The notes: generated by a model from the letters alone, not told the origin. A DNA stretch of 64,000 nucleotides from Piscinibacterium candidicorallinum (GCF_047549485.1 NZ_CP180191.1:1488001-1552000), one strand, 5' to 3'. Numbered from the stretch's first letter, positions 50,928 through 60,985 are shown. Translations and numbers: made by a program.

Positions 50928-52145
50928 TCAGCTGCGATCGAACCAGACAACGTGGTCAGCCTGCAGGCGGATGCCGATGGCTTCGCCGATGGCGTGGTCG
51001 TGGTGGCTGGGTACCAGGGTGAGTATCTCTCGGCCGCTGGGCAGGCGCAGGGTGTACATGAATTCAGCGCCGCGGAAGGCCTTGCGCACGATGGTGGCCT
51101 GAAGCGCTGCGTGGTCGTCATGCACCACATCATCGGGGCGCAGCAGCACGTCCACGTGGCGCGGTGGCAGGTGCGGGTGGTTGCACTTGTCGGGCGGCGT
51201 GATCCAGCCCAGTTCAATCAGTACATGGTCGTGGCCGTGGTCGGCAGGTTGGTGCAGCTCGCCGGGTACGAAGGCGCCTTCGCCCACGAAGTCAGCCACC
51301 ACGCGCGTGGCCGGCTGGTGATACAGGTTGTAGGGGCTGTCCCACTGGAGCAGCTGCCCGCCGTGAATCACGCCGAGGCGGTCCGCCATGGCGAAGGCCT
51401 CGTGCTGGTCGTGCGTGACGAGGATGGCGGTGGTGCCGGTGGCCTTGAGCAGTGCGCGTACCTCGCTCGACAGGCGTTCGCGCAGGTCCACATCCAGGCT
51501 GGAAAACGGTTCATCCAGCAGCATGAGTGCGGGGCGCGGAGCGAGTGCGCGGGCGAGTGCCACACGCTGCTGCTGGCCGCCCGAAATCTCGTGCGGATAG
51601 CGCGCGGCCAATGCGCCCAGGTCCGCCAGCTGCAGCAGCTCGGCCACACGCTGATCGCGCTCTGCTGCAGGCAGGGCCTTCAGGCCGAAGCCGATGTTCT
51701 GCGCCACGTTCAGGTGCGGGAAGAGCGCAAAGTCCTGGAACACCATGCCTACGCCGCGCTCGTTGGGCAGCACCATCGCGCCGTCGCCGCTCAGCACGCG
51801 TCCGTTGAGTGCGATGCGCCCGGCCTGCAGGGGCATGAAGCCGGCAATGGCGCGCAGCAGGCTGGACTTGCCGCAGCCCGAGGGGCCAAGCAGGCAGCCG
51901 ATCTCGCCCTGCGCCAATGAAAAGGACACGCCGGCGAGCAGGCTGTCGCGCTGGCCGGGGTAGCGCAGGCCCACGGCCTCCAGCGTCAGGAAGCCGGGGT
52001 GGGCCGGCGCGGCCGCGGCATGTGCGCGCGTGCCCGGCAGCGGCGAGCTCAGGGCCGGTGCAGCGCCTGCAGGCAGGGCGCGCAGGCCGGCCGGCGCGCC
52101 CGCGCTGGTGTGGCCTTCGAACTCCGTGCGTTGCTGCATCTGCAT
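50928..52145 (-). CDS. fbpC: ABC transporter ATP-binding protein, ferric iron type (FbpC-like)
   Basis: Energises import of Fe(III) from a periplasmic binding protein. Walker A LGPSGCGKSSLL, Q-loop FQDFALFPHL, signature ISGGQQQRVALARAL, Walker B LMLLDEPFSSLD and H-loop VTHDQHEAF are present, followed by a C-terminal TOBE-like domain. The 405-aa length includes about 50 Ala/Pro-rich residues before the ABC domain, so a later start is possible though no good in-frame start is seen. It is divergent from fbpB; a Fur box sits 25 bp upstream. The binding-protein gene was not found in the window. Other substrates (sulfate, putrescine-type) are less likely given the Fur site and partner permease. Confidence 0.87.
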   Translation of the reverse strand: MQMQQRTEFEGHTSAGAPAGLRALPAGAAPALSSPLPGTRAHAAAAPAHPGFLTLEAVGLRYPGQRDSLLAGVSFSLAQGEIGCLLGPSGCGKSSLLRAIAGFMPLQAGRIALNGRVLSGDGAMVLPNERGVGMVFQDFALFPHLNVAQNIGFGLKALPAAERDQRVAELLQLADLGALAARYPHEISGGQQQRVALARALAPRPALMLLDEPFSSLDVDLRERLSSEVRALLKATGTTAILVTHDQHEAFAMADRLGVIHGGQLLQWDSPYNLYHQPATRVVADFVGEGAFVPGELHQPADHGHDHVLIELGWITPPDKCNHPHLPPRHVDVLLRPDDVVHDDHAALQATIVRKAFRGAEFMYTLRLPSGREILTLVPSHHDHAIGEAIGIRLQADHVVWFDRS

Positions 52146-52169
52146 GGCAAACTGTGAAGCTGGTTGAGT

Positions 52170-52188
52170 TTGAGAATTGTTCGCATCT
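52170..52188 (-). promoter_or_regulatory. Fur box upstream of fbpC
   Basis: TTGAGAATTGTTCGCATCT closely resembles the betaproteobacterial Fur box pattern ATGAGAATTATTCGCATTT. It is 25 bp upstream of the fbpC start in the 385-bp region between divergent fbpC and fbpB. The right part of that region, 52400-52500, is AT-rich and is probably the fbpB promoter. No gene is seen between them. Confidence 0.75.
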
Positions 52189-52530
52189 TAGTGCCCGGCG
52201 ACGCGACCGTGCTCAAGTTAGGGTGTGCCAGGGCGACGCGGATTGATCCAGATCGTGCAGTGGTGTTGAGCGCTCTCGCGCTTGCCGCAGCGCTGCGGGC
52301 GCGTGTGGTCTGATCAGCGGCGCATTCGCCCAATGGCTGGATGCGCCGGGGCGCGGGTCGGCAGTACCGGCGAGGTTCAATGGCCTCCTCTGGGCTCAAT
52401 TTGGCTGAAATCGATACTTTTTAATACGTCTAAATGCCGGTTTACGCATGTTAAAAGCCAATCTTCAATCATTGATTTATCGCCTTGCTTGTGTCCGAAT
52501 TTGTAGTGAATTCCTGATCCACATCCCGAC

Positions 52531-54180
52531 ATGACCCTCAGCGTGAGCACCTCGCCCCAGGCTGCTGCGCCTGCCGCCGCAGGCCAGGGGCTTGTGCTGC
52601 GCTGGGCGGCGCTGGCCTTGGGCGGCCTGCTGCTGCTGCCCATGGTCGCCTTGCTGTTGCTGGGCCTGCAGGGGCTGGCCTCCGGCAGCTTGTGGCACCT
52701 GTTTGCCACGGTGCTGCCGGACGCGCTGGTGACCTCGGCCGTGCTTGCCGGCGGCACGCTGGCGGGGGCGGTGTTCATCGGCGCGGGCTGCGCGTGGCTG
52801 GTGGAGCGCTATGCATTTCCCGGCCGCGCGGTGCTTGGCTGGCTGCTGGTGCTGCCGCTGGCCATGCCGACCTACGTGATTGCCTACGCCTATACCGATC
52901 TGCTGCAGTTCTCCGGGCCCATCCAGCGCTTCATGCGCCTGGACTTGGGGCTGAGCTGGCGCCTGCCCGAGGTGCGCTCGCTGCCCGGTGCTGTGGTGCT
53001 GTTCTCACTGGTGCTGTATCCGTATGTCTATCTGCTGGCGCGCGCGGCCTTTGCCGATTTGCCGGCCTCGCTCGTGGAAAGCAGCCGCCTCCTTGGCGTG
53101 AAAGCCTCACAGGTGTTCTGGCGCGTGGCGCTGCCCATGGCGCGGCCGGCCGTGGCGGCCGGTGCGGCGCTGGTGGTGATGGAGACGCTGGCCGACGTGG
53201 GCGCCACCTATTACTTCGGTCTGCGGACTTTTTCGGCCGCCATCTACAACGCCTGGTTCGCTTTGGGGGACCGCCCGGCGGCCTTGCTCCTCGCACTGGT
53301 GCTGCTGGCGTTCGTGGGGCTGCTGTTCTGGATGGAGCGGCGCGCACGCCAGGGCATCAGCCATGCGGGTTCGCGCGTGGCGCGGCCCATGCGCCGTCAT
53401 CCCTTGACAGCCAGCCGCGCCTGGCTGGCTACGCTGCTCTGTGCTCTGCCGGTGCTGCTCGGCTTTGTGCTGCCGGTGCTGGGTCTGGGCTGGATGATGC
53501 TGCGCGAGCCGGAGTGGACCACCCAGCTCGACCGCTTCTGGGGCTGGAGCTGGAACACCCTGCGCCTGGGTGTGCTGGGCGCCACGCTCACGCTGGCCAT
53601 TGCTCTTCTGCTGGCCTATGCCAAGCGGGTCGCCGGCTCGCGCCTGCTCAACACCACCGCCGGGCTGCTCAGTTTTGGCTATGCCGTGCCGGGTGCGGTG
53701 ATTGCCTTGGCGGTGCTCTGGCCGTTGGGCACCGCCGACCGCATGCTGGCCGAACGCATGGGCTGGACCGGGCTGATTTTCATCGGCACCCTGGGCGGCG
53801 TGCTGTACGCCTACGTGCTGCGCTTCTTTGCAGTGGCCTACGGCGGCATCGACACCGGGCTGGCACGCATCACGCCCAATCTGGACATGGCCGCGCGCAC
53901 CCTGGGCGCCAGCCGCTGGCGCCTGCTGGTGGATGTGCACCTACCCATGCTGCGCCGGCCGCTGGCCGTGGCCTGGCTGCTGGTGCTCATCGACGTGATG
54001 AAGGAGCTGCCGGCCACGCTGATGCTGCGGCCCTTCAACTTCGACACCCTGGCCGTCATTGCCCAGAACCTTGCCAAGGACGAACGCCTGGCCGAGGCCG
54101 CGCTGCCCTCGCTGGCCATCGTCGCGCTCGGGCTGATCCCGCTGGTATTGTTGTCTCGCGTCATGCAGCGCGACGCCTGA
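52531..54180 (+). CDS. fbpB: ABC transporter permease, ferric iron type (FbpB-like)
   Basis: 549-aa permease made of two homologous halves, as in FbpB/SfuB. About twelve hydrophobic segments are visible, e.g. AALALGGLLLLPMVALLLLG, VLGWLLVLPLAMPTYVIAYAY and LALVLLAFVGLLFW. Each half has an EAA-type loop, LPASLVESSRLLGVKASQVFWRVALPMARPA and LDMAARTLGASRWRLLVDVHLPMLRRP, which docks on the ATPase. MPTYVIAYAYTDLL is typical of iron permeases. It is divergent from fbpC across the Fur-containing region. Confidence 0.9.
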   Translation: MTLSVSTSPQAAAPAAAGQGLVLRWAALALGGLLLLPMVALLLLGLQGLASGSLWHLFATVLPDALVTSAVLAGGTLAGAVFIGAGCAWLVERYAFPGRAVLGWLLVLPLAMPTYVIAYAYTDLLQFSGPIQRFMRLDLGLSWRLPEVRSLPGAVVLFSLVLYPYVYLLARAAFADLPASLVESSRLLGVKASQVFWRVALPMARPAVAAGAALVVMETLADVGATYYFGLRTFSAAIYNAWFALGDRPAALLLALVLLAFVGLLFWMERRARQGISHAGSRVARPMRRHPLTASRAWLATLLCALPVLLGFVLPVLGLGWMMLREPEWTTQLDRFWGWSWNTLRLGVLGATLTLAIALLLAYAKRVAGSRLLNTTAGLLSFGYAVPGAVIALAVLWPLGTADRMLAERMGWTGLIFIGTLGGVLYAYVLRFFAVAYGGIDTGLARITPNLDMAARTLGASRWRLLVDVHLPMLRRPLAVAWLLVLIDVMKELPATLMLRPFNFDTLAVIAQNLAKDERLAEAALPSLAIVALGLIPLVLLSRVMQRDA

Positions 54181-54271
54181 TGTGCCCCGCAGCCGCTGGG
54201 CTGCCGTTGGGCGCATCTGCAAGTACACAGACTGCGGCCGGCGCCAGGTGCGCCCAAGCGAGGGAGCATCC

Positions 54272-55192
54272 ATGAGTGAACTGCTGGACAACCGCGTCGC
54301 CATCGTCACCGGCGGGGCGCGCGGCGTCGGGTTTTCAATTGCGCAAACGCTCTCCATGCACGGCGCGCACGTGCTGATCGTGGACAACGGCTGCGCCCTC
54401 GACGGCAGCCCCGAAGACCCCACCGCCTGCGAGGCTGCGGCGGAACGCTGCAAGGGCGAGGCCATCGCCCGCTCCGTGCTCGAGCCCGGCGTGGCGCAGG
54501 AGGCCGTGGACCTGGCCGTGCAGCGCTTCGGCGCCATCGACATCGTCATCAACGCGGCCAGCGTGGTGCGCAACCATGCGCTGGGCGAGGGCAGCGCAGA
54601 CGACTTTGATGCGGTGCTGGCCAACGGCCTGACCGCCACACAGCGCATGCTGCATGCCGCTGTGCCCGTGATGAAGCGCCAGCGCGAGGCCGGCCGCGTG
54701 CCCGGCGCCGTGCTCAATCTGGTGTCGAGCGCCGGCATCTACGGCCGGCGCAACGCCCTTGCACAGAGCACCTGCGCGGCCGCTGTCATGGGCCTGACGC
54801 GCGCCGCGGCGCTGGACCTGCGCGCCTCGCGCATCACCTGTAATGCCCTGGTGCCCTTCGTGGGCTCGCGCAGTGACCTGGCCTTTGAACCCGTCAATGA
54901 CAGTGAGCGCCGCTACAAGACCCAGGCCAGCCGAATCAACCCCAGCTTTGCCGCCAATCTGGCGGCATGGCTTGTGAGCAGCGAGGCCGCCAGCGTGACC
55001 GGCCAGTTGTTTGCGGTGCGTGCCCGCGAGATCTTCCTGTTCACCCAGCCGCGCCCGGTGGAGCGCGTGTTCGGCGGCGCCGGCATTCTGGACGCCGACG
55101 AGATGAGCGATCTCGTGCTCAACAAGCTGGCTGCCTTCTTCACGCCGCTGGAGACCGACCGCGACGTGTTCAACACCGAGCCGATCCTTTGA
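54272..55192 (+). CDS. SDR-family protein lacking the catalytic Tyr and Lys
   Basis: 306-aa short-chain dehydrogenase fold. The cofactor motif TGGARGVGFSIA (about 15-26) and the NAA/S sequence INAASVV are intact and the catalytic Ser is present in LVSSAGIYG. Aligned without gaps to FabG-like enzymes, the YxxxK position reads QSTCA, so both Tyr and Lys are lost (Q and A). The enzyme may bind NAD(P) without normal reduction, or use other residues. The ATG at 54272 follows GGGAGC; a longer frame starting 30 codons before overlaps the permease end. It precedes the FAH and isomerase genes and may be co-transcribed. Confidence 0.82.
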   Translation: MSELLDNRVAIVTGGARGVGFSIAQTLSMHGAHVLIVDNGCALDGSPEDPTACEAAAERCKGEAIARSVLEPGVAQEAVDLAVQRFGAIDIVINAASVVRNHALGEGSADDFDAVLANGLTATQRMLHAAVPVMKRQREAGRVPGAVLNLVSSAGIYGRRNALAQSTCAAAVMGLTRAAALDLRASRITCNALVPFVGSRSDLAFEPVNDSERRYKTQASRINPSFAANLAAWLVSSEAASVTGQLFAVRAREIFLFTQPRPVERVFGGAGILDADEMSDLVLNKLAAFFTPLETDRDVFNTEPIL

Positions 55193-55226
55193 GCCGCCTT
55201 GCGCATAACAAGAACGAGGAGACCCC

Positions 55227-55910
55227 ATGCGCGCCTACGTCTTTGAACCGCATCCGGTGCCTGCCGTGCCCGTGGAGGGCGGTGGCCTGTTCCCGGTCAA
55301 CCGCATCTACTGCGTGGGCCGCAACTATGCCGAGCACGCTATCGAGATGGGCCACAGCGGCCGCGAGGCGCCGTTCTTCTTCTGCAAGCCGGCCGATGCC
55401 ATCGTGGTGGCCGACCCCGAGGCCAAACTGCCCTACGCCCTGGCCACCAGCAACCTGCACTACGAGTGCGAGCTGGTCGTGGCCATCGGCCATGGCGGCA
55501 CGCACATCAAGCCGGAGCAGGCGCTCTCGCACATCTTCGGCTATGCAGTGGGCCTGGACATGACGCGTCGTGATCTGCAGGGCGAGGCCAAGAAGCAGGG
55601 CCGCCCCTGGGACACCGGCAAGGCCTTTGACCATTCGGCGCCCATTGGCCGCATTCATCGGGCCAGCGAGTTGATGACTGCAGGCGCCATCGAACTCGCC
55701 GTCAATGGAAGTACCAAGCAGAGCAGTGACGTCAGCAAGATGATCTGGACCGTGGCCGAGATCATTGCGCACTTGTCTGAACTCTTCGTGCTCAAGCAGG
55801 GCGATCTCATCTTCACGGGCACGCCTGAGGGCGTCGGACCCGTGGTCAAGGGTGACGTCATGACCGCCCGGGTGCAGGGCCTGTCGCCCATCACCGTACA
55901 TATCACCTGA
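55227..55910 (+). CDS. Fumarylacetoacetate hydrolase-family protein (fumarylpyruvate hydrolase-like)
   Basis: 227-aa FAH-superfamily enzyme, probably cleaving fumarylpyruvate to fumarate and pyruvate at the end of the gentisate pathway. Core features are NRIYCVGRNYAEHA, the metal ligands in LHYECELVVAIG and VGLDMTRRDLQ, KAFDHSAPIG and FTGTPEGVGPV. GAGGAGACCCC precedes the ATG. Seventeen bases separate it from the isomerase gene downstream, matching nagK-nagL pairs. Homogentisate cleavage is less likely because the protein is of the short type. No gentisate dioxygenase is in the window. Confidence 0.87.
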   Translation: MRAYVFEPHPVPAVPVEGGGLFPVNRIYCVGRNYAEHAIEMGHSGREAPFFFCKPADAIVVADPEAKLPYALATSNLHYECELVVAIGHGGTHIKPEQALSHIFGYAVGLDMTRRDLQGEAKKQGRPWDTGKAFDHSAPIGRIHRASELMTAGAIELAVNGSTKQSSDVSKMIWTVAEIIAHLSELFVLKQGDLIFTGTPEGVGPVVKGDVMTARVQGLSPITVHIT

Positions 55911-55926
55911 TTCGACCTGCCTGCCC

Positions 55927-56565
55927 ATGAAGCTCTACAGCTACTTCCGCTCCAGCGCATCGTTTCGTGTACGGATCGCCCTGAACCTCAAGGGCTTGGC
56001 TTACGACTACGTGCCTGTGCATCTCGTCAAGGAGGGCGGCGAGCAGCTCAAGCCCGAGTACCTGGCCCGCAACCCGCACGGGCTCATCCCGCTGCTTGAA
56101 GACGGCCCGGCCAGCATCACGCAGTCCCTGGCCATCATCGAATACCTGGAAGAAGCGCACCCAGAGCCCGCGCTCCTGCCCAAGGCGCCGGCAGACCGCG
56201 CCTATGTCCGCGGCGTCGCGTTGTCAATCGCTTGCGAGATTCACCCGCTGAACAACCTGCGCGTACTGCGCGAGGTCAAGCGTCTGGGCGGCGAAGACGC
56301 CAAGAACGACTGGTACCGCCACTGGTGCAAGAACGGCCTGGAACTGCTCGAGAAGCAGCTGGCCAGCGACCCCCGCGTGGGCCACTGCGTATACGGCGAC
56401 ACGCCGACCCTGGCCGATGTCTGCCTCGTGCCGCAGTGGTTCAACGCCCAGCGCTTCGAGACCGATCTCTCCGGCTGCCCGACGCTGGCGCGGATCGTGG
56501 CGCACTGCACGGGCCTGAAGGCTTTTGCAGAGGCGGCACCGGCAGCGCAGCCGGATGCGGAGTAG
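55927..56565 (+). CDS. Maleylpyruvate / maleylacetoacetate isomerase (zeta-class GST fold)
   Basis: 212-aa glutathione-dependent cis-trans isomerase. The N-terminal thioredoxin-like domain has the zeta-class signature as SSASFRVRIALNLKGL (residues 9-24, usual Cys replaced by Ala), then NPHGLIPLLEDG and SLAIIEYLEE. The C-terminal helical domain has HPLNNLRVL and YGDTPTLADVCLVPQWFNAQRF. It follows the FAH-family gene and would supply its fumaryl substrate. Choice between maleylpyruvate (gentisate route) and maleylacetoacetate (tyrosine route) is not settled by sequence. Confidence 0.9.
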   Translation: MKLYSYFRSSASFRVRIALNLKGLAYDYVPVHLVKEGGEQLKPEYLARNPHGLIPLLEDGPASITQSLAIIEYLEEAHPEPALLPKAPADRAYVRGVALSIACEIHPLNNLRVLREVKRLGGEDAKNDWYRHWCKNGLELLEKQLASDPRVGHCVYGDTPTLADVCLVPQWFNAQRFETDLSGCPTLARIVAHCTGLKAFAEAAPAAQPDAE

Positions 56566-56597
56566 TTCGGCGCAACCCACCACTGAGGAGGATGGTC

Positions 56598-56924
56598 ATG
56601 ACTCCGGACGATTCGGCAGCTGAGCCTGTAGGCGCAGCCGAGATCACAGCGCAAACGCGCCGCCGTGTTGAGATCCTTCGTTTGCTGCGGGGGCAGGGTC
56701 GGCCAGTGCCTCTCTGGATCGAGATATTCACCGCAGCTCTTTTCCTGCTTGTCTTCTGGCTTGCGCTACGTGACGGCCTTTCCCGTGGTCTCACGATTGC
56801 AATCGGCTCGATGACTGTCGGGCTCGGTACTTGCCTAATGCATCAGGCGAGGGCGATCAAGCGGCTGGATGCTGCGATCGAACTGCTTCTTGAAATGGAC
56901 CGCAGGTCCGCGCCGCGCGAATAG
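56598..56924 (+). CDS. Small membrane protein of unknown function
   Basis: 108 aa. A polar N-terminus is followed by two hydrophobic segments (IEIFTAALFLLVFWLAL and GLTIAIGSMTVGLGTCLM) and a charged helical tail AIKRLDAAIELLLEMDRR. ATG at 56598 is seven bases after GAGGAG; an ATG two codons earlier lies too close to it. No family recognised. It could be the last gene of the SDR-FAH-isomerase run. Confidence 0.6.
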   Translation: MTPDDSAAEPVGAAEITAQTRRRVEILRLLRGQGRPVPLWIEIFTAALFLLVFWLALRDGLSRGLTIAIGSMTVGLGTCLMHQARAIKRLDAAIELLLEMDRRSAPRE

Positions 56925-57065
56925 CTGACACGCGGCGAGCCAAAATAAATGCATACTGCATCACATTCGGACACGTTGTCTCCGCTTCTGATTCCGCCGA
57001 AATCCTTATGCAGCAAGCGGAGAAGCAGCGTGCGGTTCAGGAAATGAATTGATTCCGGACAGCTT

Positions 57066-57761
57066 CTATCGCTTCTGATACTGCTGCGTCCCAAACAGCG
57101 CCTGCTTGGCCTTGTCGTCCATGAGCGGCTTGCGGCGATCGGCGAGCACCTGCACGCCGCGCTGCACGGCCGGGCGGGCTTCGATGGCGTCAAACCAGCG
57201 CTTGGCGTTGGGGAAGTCGGCCCAGTCGATGCCCTGATTCGCCGCTGAGCGGCACCACGGGAAGATGGCCATGTCGGCAATCGTGTACTGCTTGCCGGCG
57301 ACGAACTCGTGTTTGCCGAGCTGCTTGTCCAGCACGCCGTACAGGCGCTTGGCCTCGTTGGTGTAGCGGTCGTAGGCGTATTGGATGCGCTCGGGCGCGT
57401 AGATACGGAAGTGATGCGCCTGACCGAGCATGGGGCCGAAGCCGCCGACCTGCCACATCAGCCATTCCATGACCCTGTATTTGCCCGCGGTGTCCTTGGG
57501 CAGGAACTGGCCGGTCTTTCCTGCGAGATAGAGCAGGATGGCGCCGCTCTCGAACAGGCTGATCGGTTTGCCGTCCGGCCCGTCGGGGTCGACGATGGCG
57601 GGGATCTTGTTGTTCGGGCTGATCTTCAGAAAGGCAGGTGCGAATTGCTCGCCCGCGCCGATATCGATCGGGATCGCCTCGTAGGGCAGGGCGCATTCCT
57701 CCAGCATGATGTGGACCTTGTGGCCGTTGGGTGTGGGCCAGCTGTAGCACTGAATGGTCAT
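57066..57761 (-). CDS. Glutathione S-transferase family protein (YfcG-like)
   Basis: 231-aa GST. The N-terminal domain begins MTIQCYSWPTPNGHKVHIMLEE, the Nu-class pattern with TPNGxK near the glutathione site as in YfcG/YghU, then SPNNKIPAIVDPDGPDGKPISLFESGAIL. The C-terminal helical domain has YTIADMAIFPWCR. YfcG-type enzymes act as disulfide-bond oxidoreductases. It lies alone with 140 bp to the convergent small membrane protein gene and 40 bp to the acyl-CoA dehydrogenase upstream on the same strand. Confidence 0.9.
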   Translation of the reverse strand: MTIQCYSWPTPNGHKVHIMLEECALPYEAIPIDIGAGEQFAPAFLKISPNNKIPAIVDPDGPDGKPISLFESGAILLYLAGKTGQFLPKDTAGKYRVMEWLMWQVGGFGPMLGQAHHFRIYAPERIQYAYDRYTNEAKRLYGVLDKQLGKHEFVAGKQYTIADMAIFPWCRSAANQGIDWADFPNAKRWFDAIEARPAVQRGVQVLADRRKPLMDDKAKQALFGTQQYQKR

Positions 57762-57801
57762 GGTGAGTTCTCCAGTTCGGTCAACGGTGCGGTGTGCGGG
57801 C

Positions 57802-59064
<1,263 letters not shown>

Positions 59065-59127
59065 TGCGCCTGTCTCCGGGATCGGGTCTTCTTGAGCGGC
59101 AGAGCGTAGCGGGATTCACCACAGAAG

Positions 59128-59141
59128 CGAACGATCGTTCG
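59128..59141. promoter_or_regulatory. Palindrome CGAACGATCGTTCG: candidate TetR-type operator
   Basis: A perfect 14-bp palindrome in the centre of the 137-bp gap between the divergent acyl-CoA dehydrogenase and quinone oxidoreductase genes. AACGATCGTT-type palindromes are usual for TetR repressors of fatty acid and solvent genes. The regulator is not obvious nearby; the TetR at 5657-6310 is far away. Confidence 0.55.
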
Positions 59142-59201
59142 TGATAACTTGCCCGGTCAGTCGAGCGAACCACAGCTTGCACAAGATCGAGGAGACAGAG
59201 C

Positions 59202-60176
59202 ATGCGCGCAGTCATCTGCAGTCAATGGGGCGGCCCGGAGCTGCTGGAGGTCAAGGACGTGCCGGACCCGGTGGCGGGTGCGGGCGAGGTGCTCATCGAC
59301 ATCCAGGCCGCCGGGGTGAATTTCCCGGACGTGCTCATCATCCAGAAGAAGTACCAGATGCAGCCACCGCTGCCCTTCACGCCGGGCGCGGAGATTGCCG
59401 GCGTGGTGCGCGCCGTGGGCGAGGGCGTGAGCCATGTGAAGCCGGGCGACTCGGTCATTGCCTTCGCCGGCTTGGGCGGCTTTGCCCAGGCCGTGAGCGT
59501 GAAGGCCGAACTGGTCATGCCCATGCCGCCCGGCGTGCCCTTTGAGCTGGCCGCCGCGTTCAGCCTGGCCTATGGCACCAGCTGGCACGCCGTCCGCGAC
59601 CGCGCGGCGCTCAAGGCCGGCGAAACCATGCTTGTGCTCGGCGCGGCCGGCGGCGTGGGCCTGGCGGCCGTGGAGATCGGCAAGGCCATTGGCGCGCGCG
59701 TGATCGCCTGCGCCGGCAGCGACGAGAAGCTGGCCGTGTGCCGCCAGCATGGCGCGGACGAGACCATCAATTACGACAGCGAAGACCTGCGCGAACGAAT
59801 CAAGGCCCTCACAGGTGGCAAGGGCCCGGACGTGATCTATGACGCCGTGGGCGGCAAGTACGCCGAGCCCGCATTCCGCTCGATGGCCTGGCGTGGCCGC
59901 TATCTGGTGGTGGGTTTTGCGGCCGGCGACATTCCCAACCTGCCGCTGAACCTCCCCCTGCTCAAGGGCGCGAGCCTGGTGGGCGTGTTCTGGGGCGAAT
60001 TCGCCAAGCGAGAGCCCAAGGCGAACCTGGCCGGCATGATGGAAATGATGGGCTGGATGCGCGAGGGCAAGCTCAAGCCCCTGATTTCAAAGACCTATTC
60101 CCTGGATGAAGCACCCCAAGCGCTGGCCGACATGGCCGCCCGGAAGGTGGTGGGCAAGATCGTGATCAAGCCCTGA
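59202..60176 (+). CDS. NADPH:quinone oxidoreductase family protein (zinc-free MDR)
   Basis: 324-aa medium-chain reductase. N-terminal GroES-like domain has GEVLIDIQAAGVNFPDVLI and PGAEIAGVVRAVGEGV; the nucleotide-binding domain has VLGAAGGVGLAAVEIGKAIGARVIA (about 143-167). The catalytic zinc ligands of alcohol dehydrogenases are absent (no GHE..G with Cys), which points to the quinone/crotonyl reductase branch. GAGGAGACAGAGC precedes the ATG at 59202. Divergent from the acyl-CoA dehydrogenase, possibly sharing control through the palindrome. Confidence 0.9.
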   Translation: MRAVICSQWGGPELLEVKDVPDPVAGAGEVLIDIQAAGVNFPDVLIIQKKYQMQPPLPFTPGAEIAGVVRAVGEGVSHVKPGDSVIAFAGLGGFAQAVSVKAELVMPMPPGVPFELAAAFSLAYGTSWHAVRDRAALKAGETMLVLGAAGGVGLAAVEIGKAIGARVIACAGSDEKLAVCRQHGADETINYDSEDLRERIKALTGGKGPDVIYDAVGGKYAEPAFRSMAWRGRYLVVGFAAGDIPNLPLNLPLLKGASLVGVFWGEFAKREPKANLAGMMEMMGWMREGKLKPLISKTYSLDEAPQALADMAARKVVGKIVIKP

Positions 60177-60202
60177 GGGTTGATCCGGCCTGCGCTGCCC
60201 TG

Positions 60203-60730
60203 TCAGCGCACGCGCCGGTACCGGCTCTTAATCAGCGCGCCGAACACCTCGGTGCCCAAGTGCTCGAACTTGAGCATCTCGTCCAGCCCGCTAAACAGCG
60301 GGCTGCCGCCGCCCAGCAATACGGGCACGCGGCTCAGGGTCAGCTCATCAATCAGATCTGCGCGCAGGAAGCTGGTGATGAGCTTGCCGCCGTCGATATA
60401 GAGCGAGTGGTGGCCACGGGCGTGGGCTGCCGCCACGATCTCTGCCGGGGTGCCAGAAAGGAAGTGCACTTCGCCCGTCATCCTGGGCGGCGCGCTGCGG
60501 TGGCGGCTGGAGACCACGTAGCAGGGCTTTTCATAGGGCCAGGCGTCAAAGCCGAGCACGACCTCGTAGGTCCCGCTGCCCATCACCACGGCATCGATGC
60601 CGGCCATGAAGTCGGCGTAGCCGTAGTCGCTGCCGGTCGGATTCGGTACATCGAACAGCCACTGCAGGCTGCCGTGCCGGTCGGCGATGTAGTTGTCCAG
60701 GCTGGTGGCGATGTAGACGTGATTGGGCAT
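60203..60730 (-). CDS. Dihydrofolate reductase-family protein (RibD C-terminal-like)
   Basis: 175-aa protein of the DHFR/RibD-C fold. It starts MPNHVYIATSLDNYIADRHGSLQWL and has DAVVMGSGTYEVVLGF, KPCYVVSSRHRSAPP, LYIDGGKLITSFLRADLIDELTLSRVPVLLGGG. The pattern matches the YyaP/YwjB group, whose substrate is unknown. Convergent with the quinone oxidoreductase gene, 26 bp apart. Confidence 0.9.
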   Translation of the reverse strand: MPNHVYIATSLDNYIADRHGSLQWLFDVPNPTGSDYGYADFMAGIDAVVMGSGTYEVVLGFDAWPYEKPCYVVSSRHRSAPPRMTGEVHFLSGTPAEIVAAAHARGHHSLYIDGGKLITSFLRADLIDELTLSRVPVLLGGGSPLFSGLDEMLKFEHLGTEVFGALIKSRYRRVR

Positions 60731-60963
60731 GGCGCAATGGCGTGGCGGTGGGGCCGGCGAATACGGCAGTCTGCGGCTGGGCTCCTGTCAGAAGCTGTCA
60801 GCAGACCAGCAGCTTGCTAAGTACTCCTGTCCCCAGGGATCGGGGGCGAGGGAACTTCTAGAAACCTACTGCGCGGCCCAATTTGCGTGCTCCAGAATGC
60901 ACGCACACGCGTCGCCCTACTACTCGTACTGTCTGCGCTCCAACGCGCGCCTTGCAAGGTGGG

Positions 60964-60985
60964 GGTGAGGCTTGCAAGCCTCACC
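60964..60985. repeat. Perfect 22-bp palindrome
   Basis: GGTGAGGCTTG followed at once by its reverse complement. With no spacer and no T run it is not a standard terminator; it could form a small hairpin or bind a dimeric protein. A shorter relative, GAGGC-GCAA-GCCTC, lies after tag. Confidence 0.55.
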
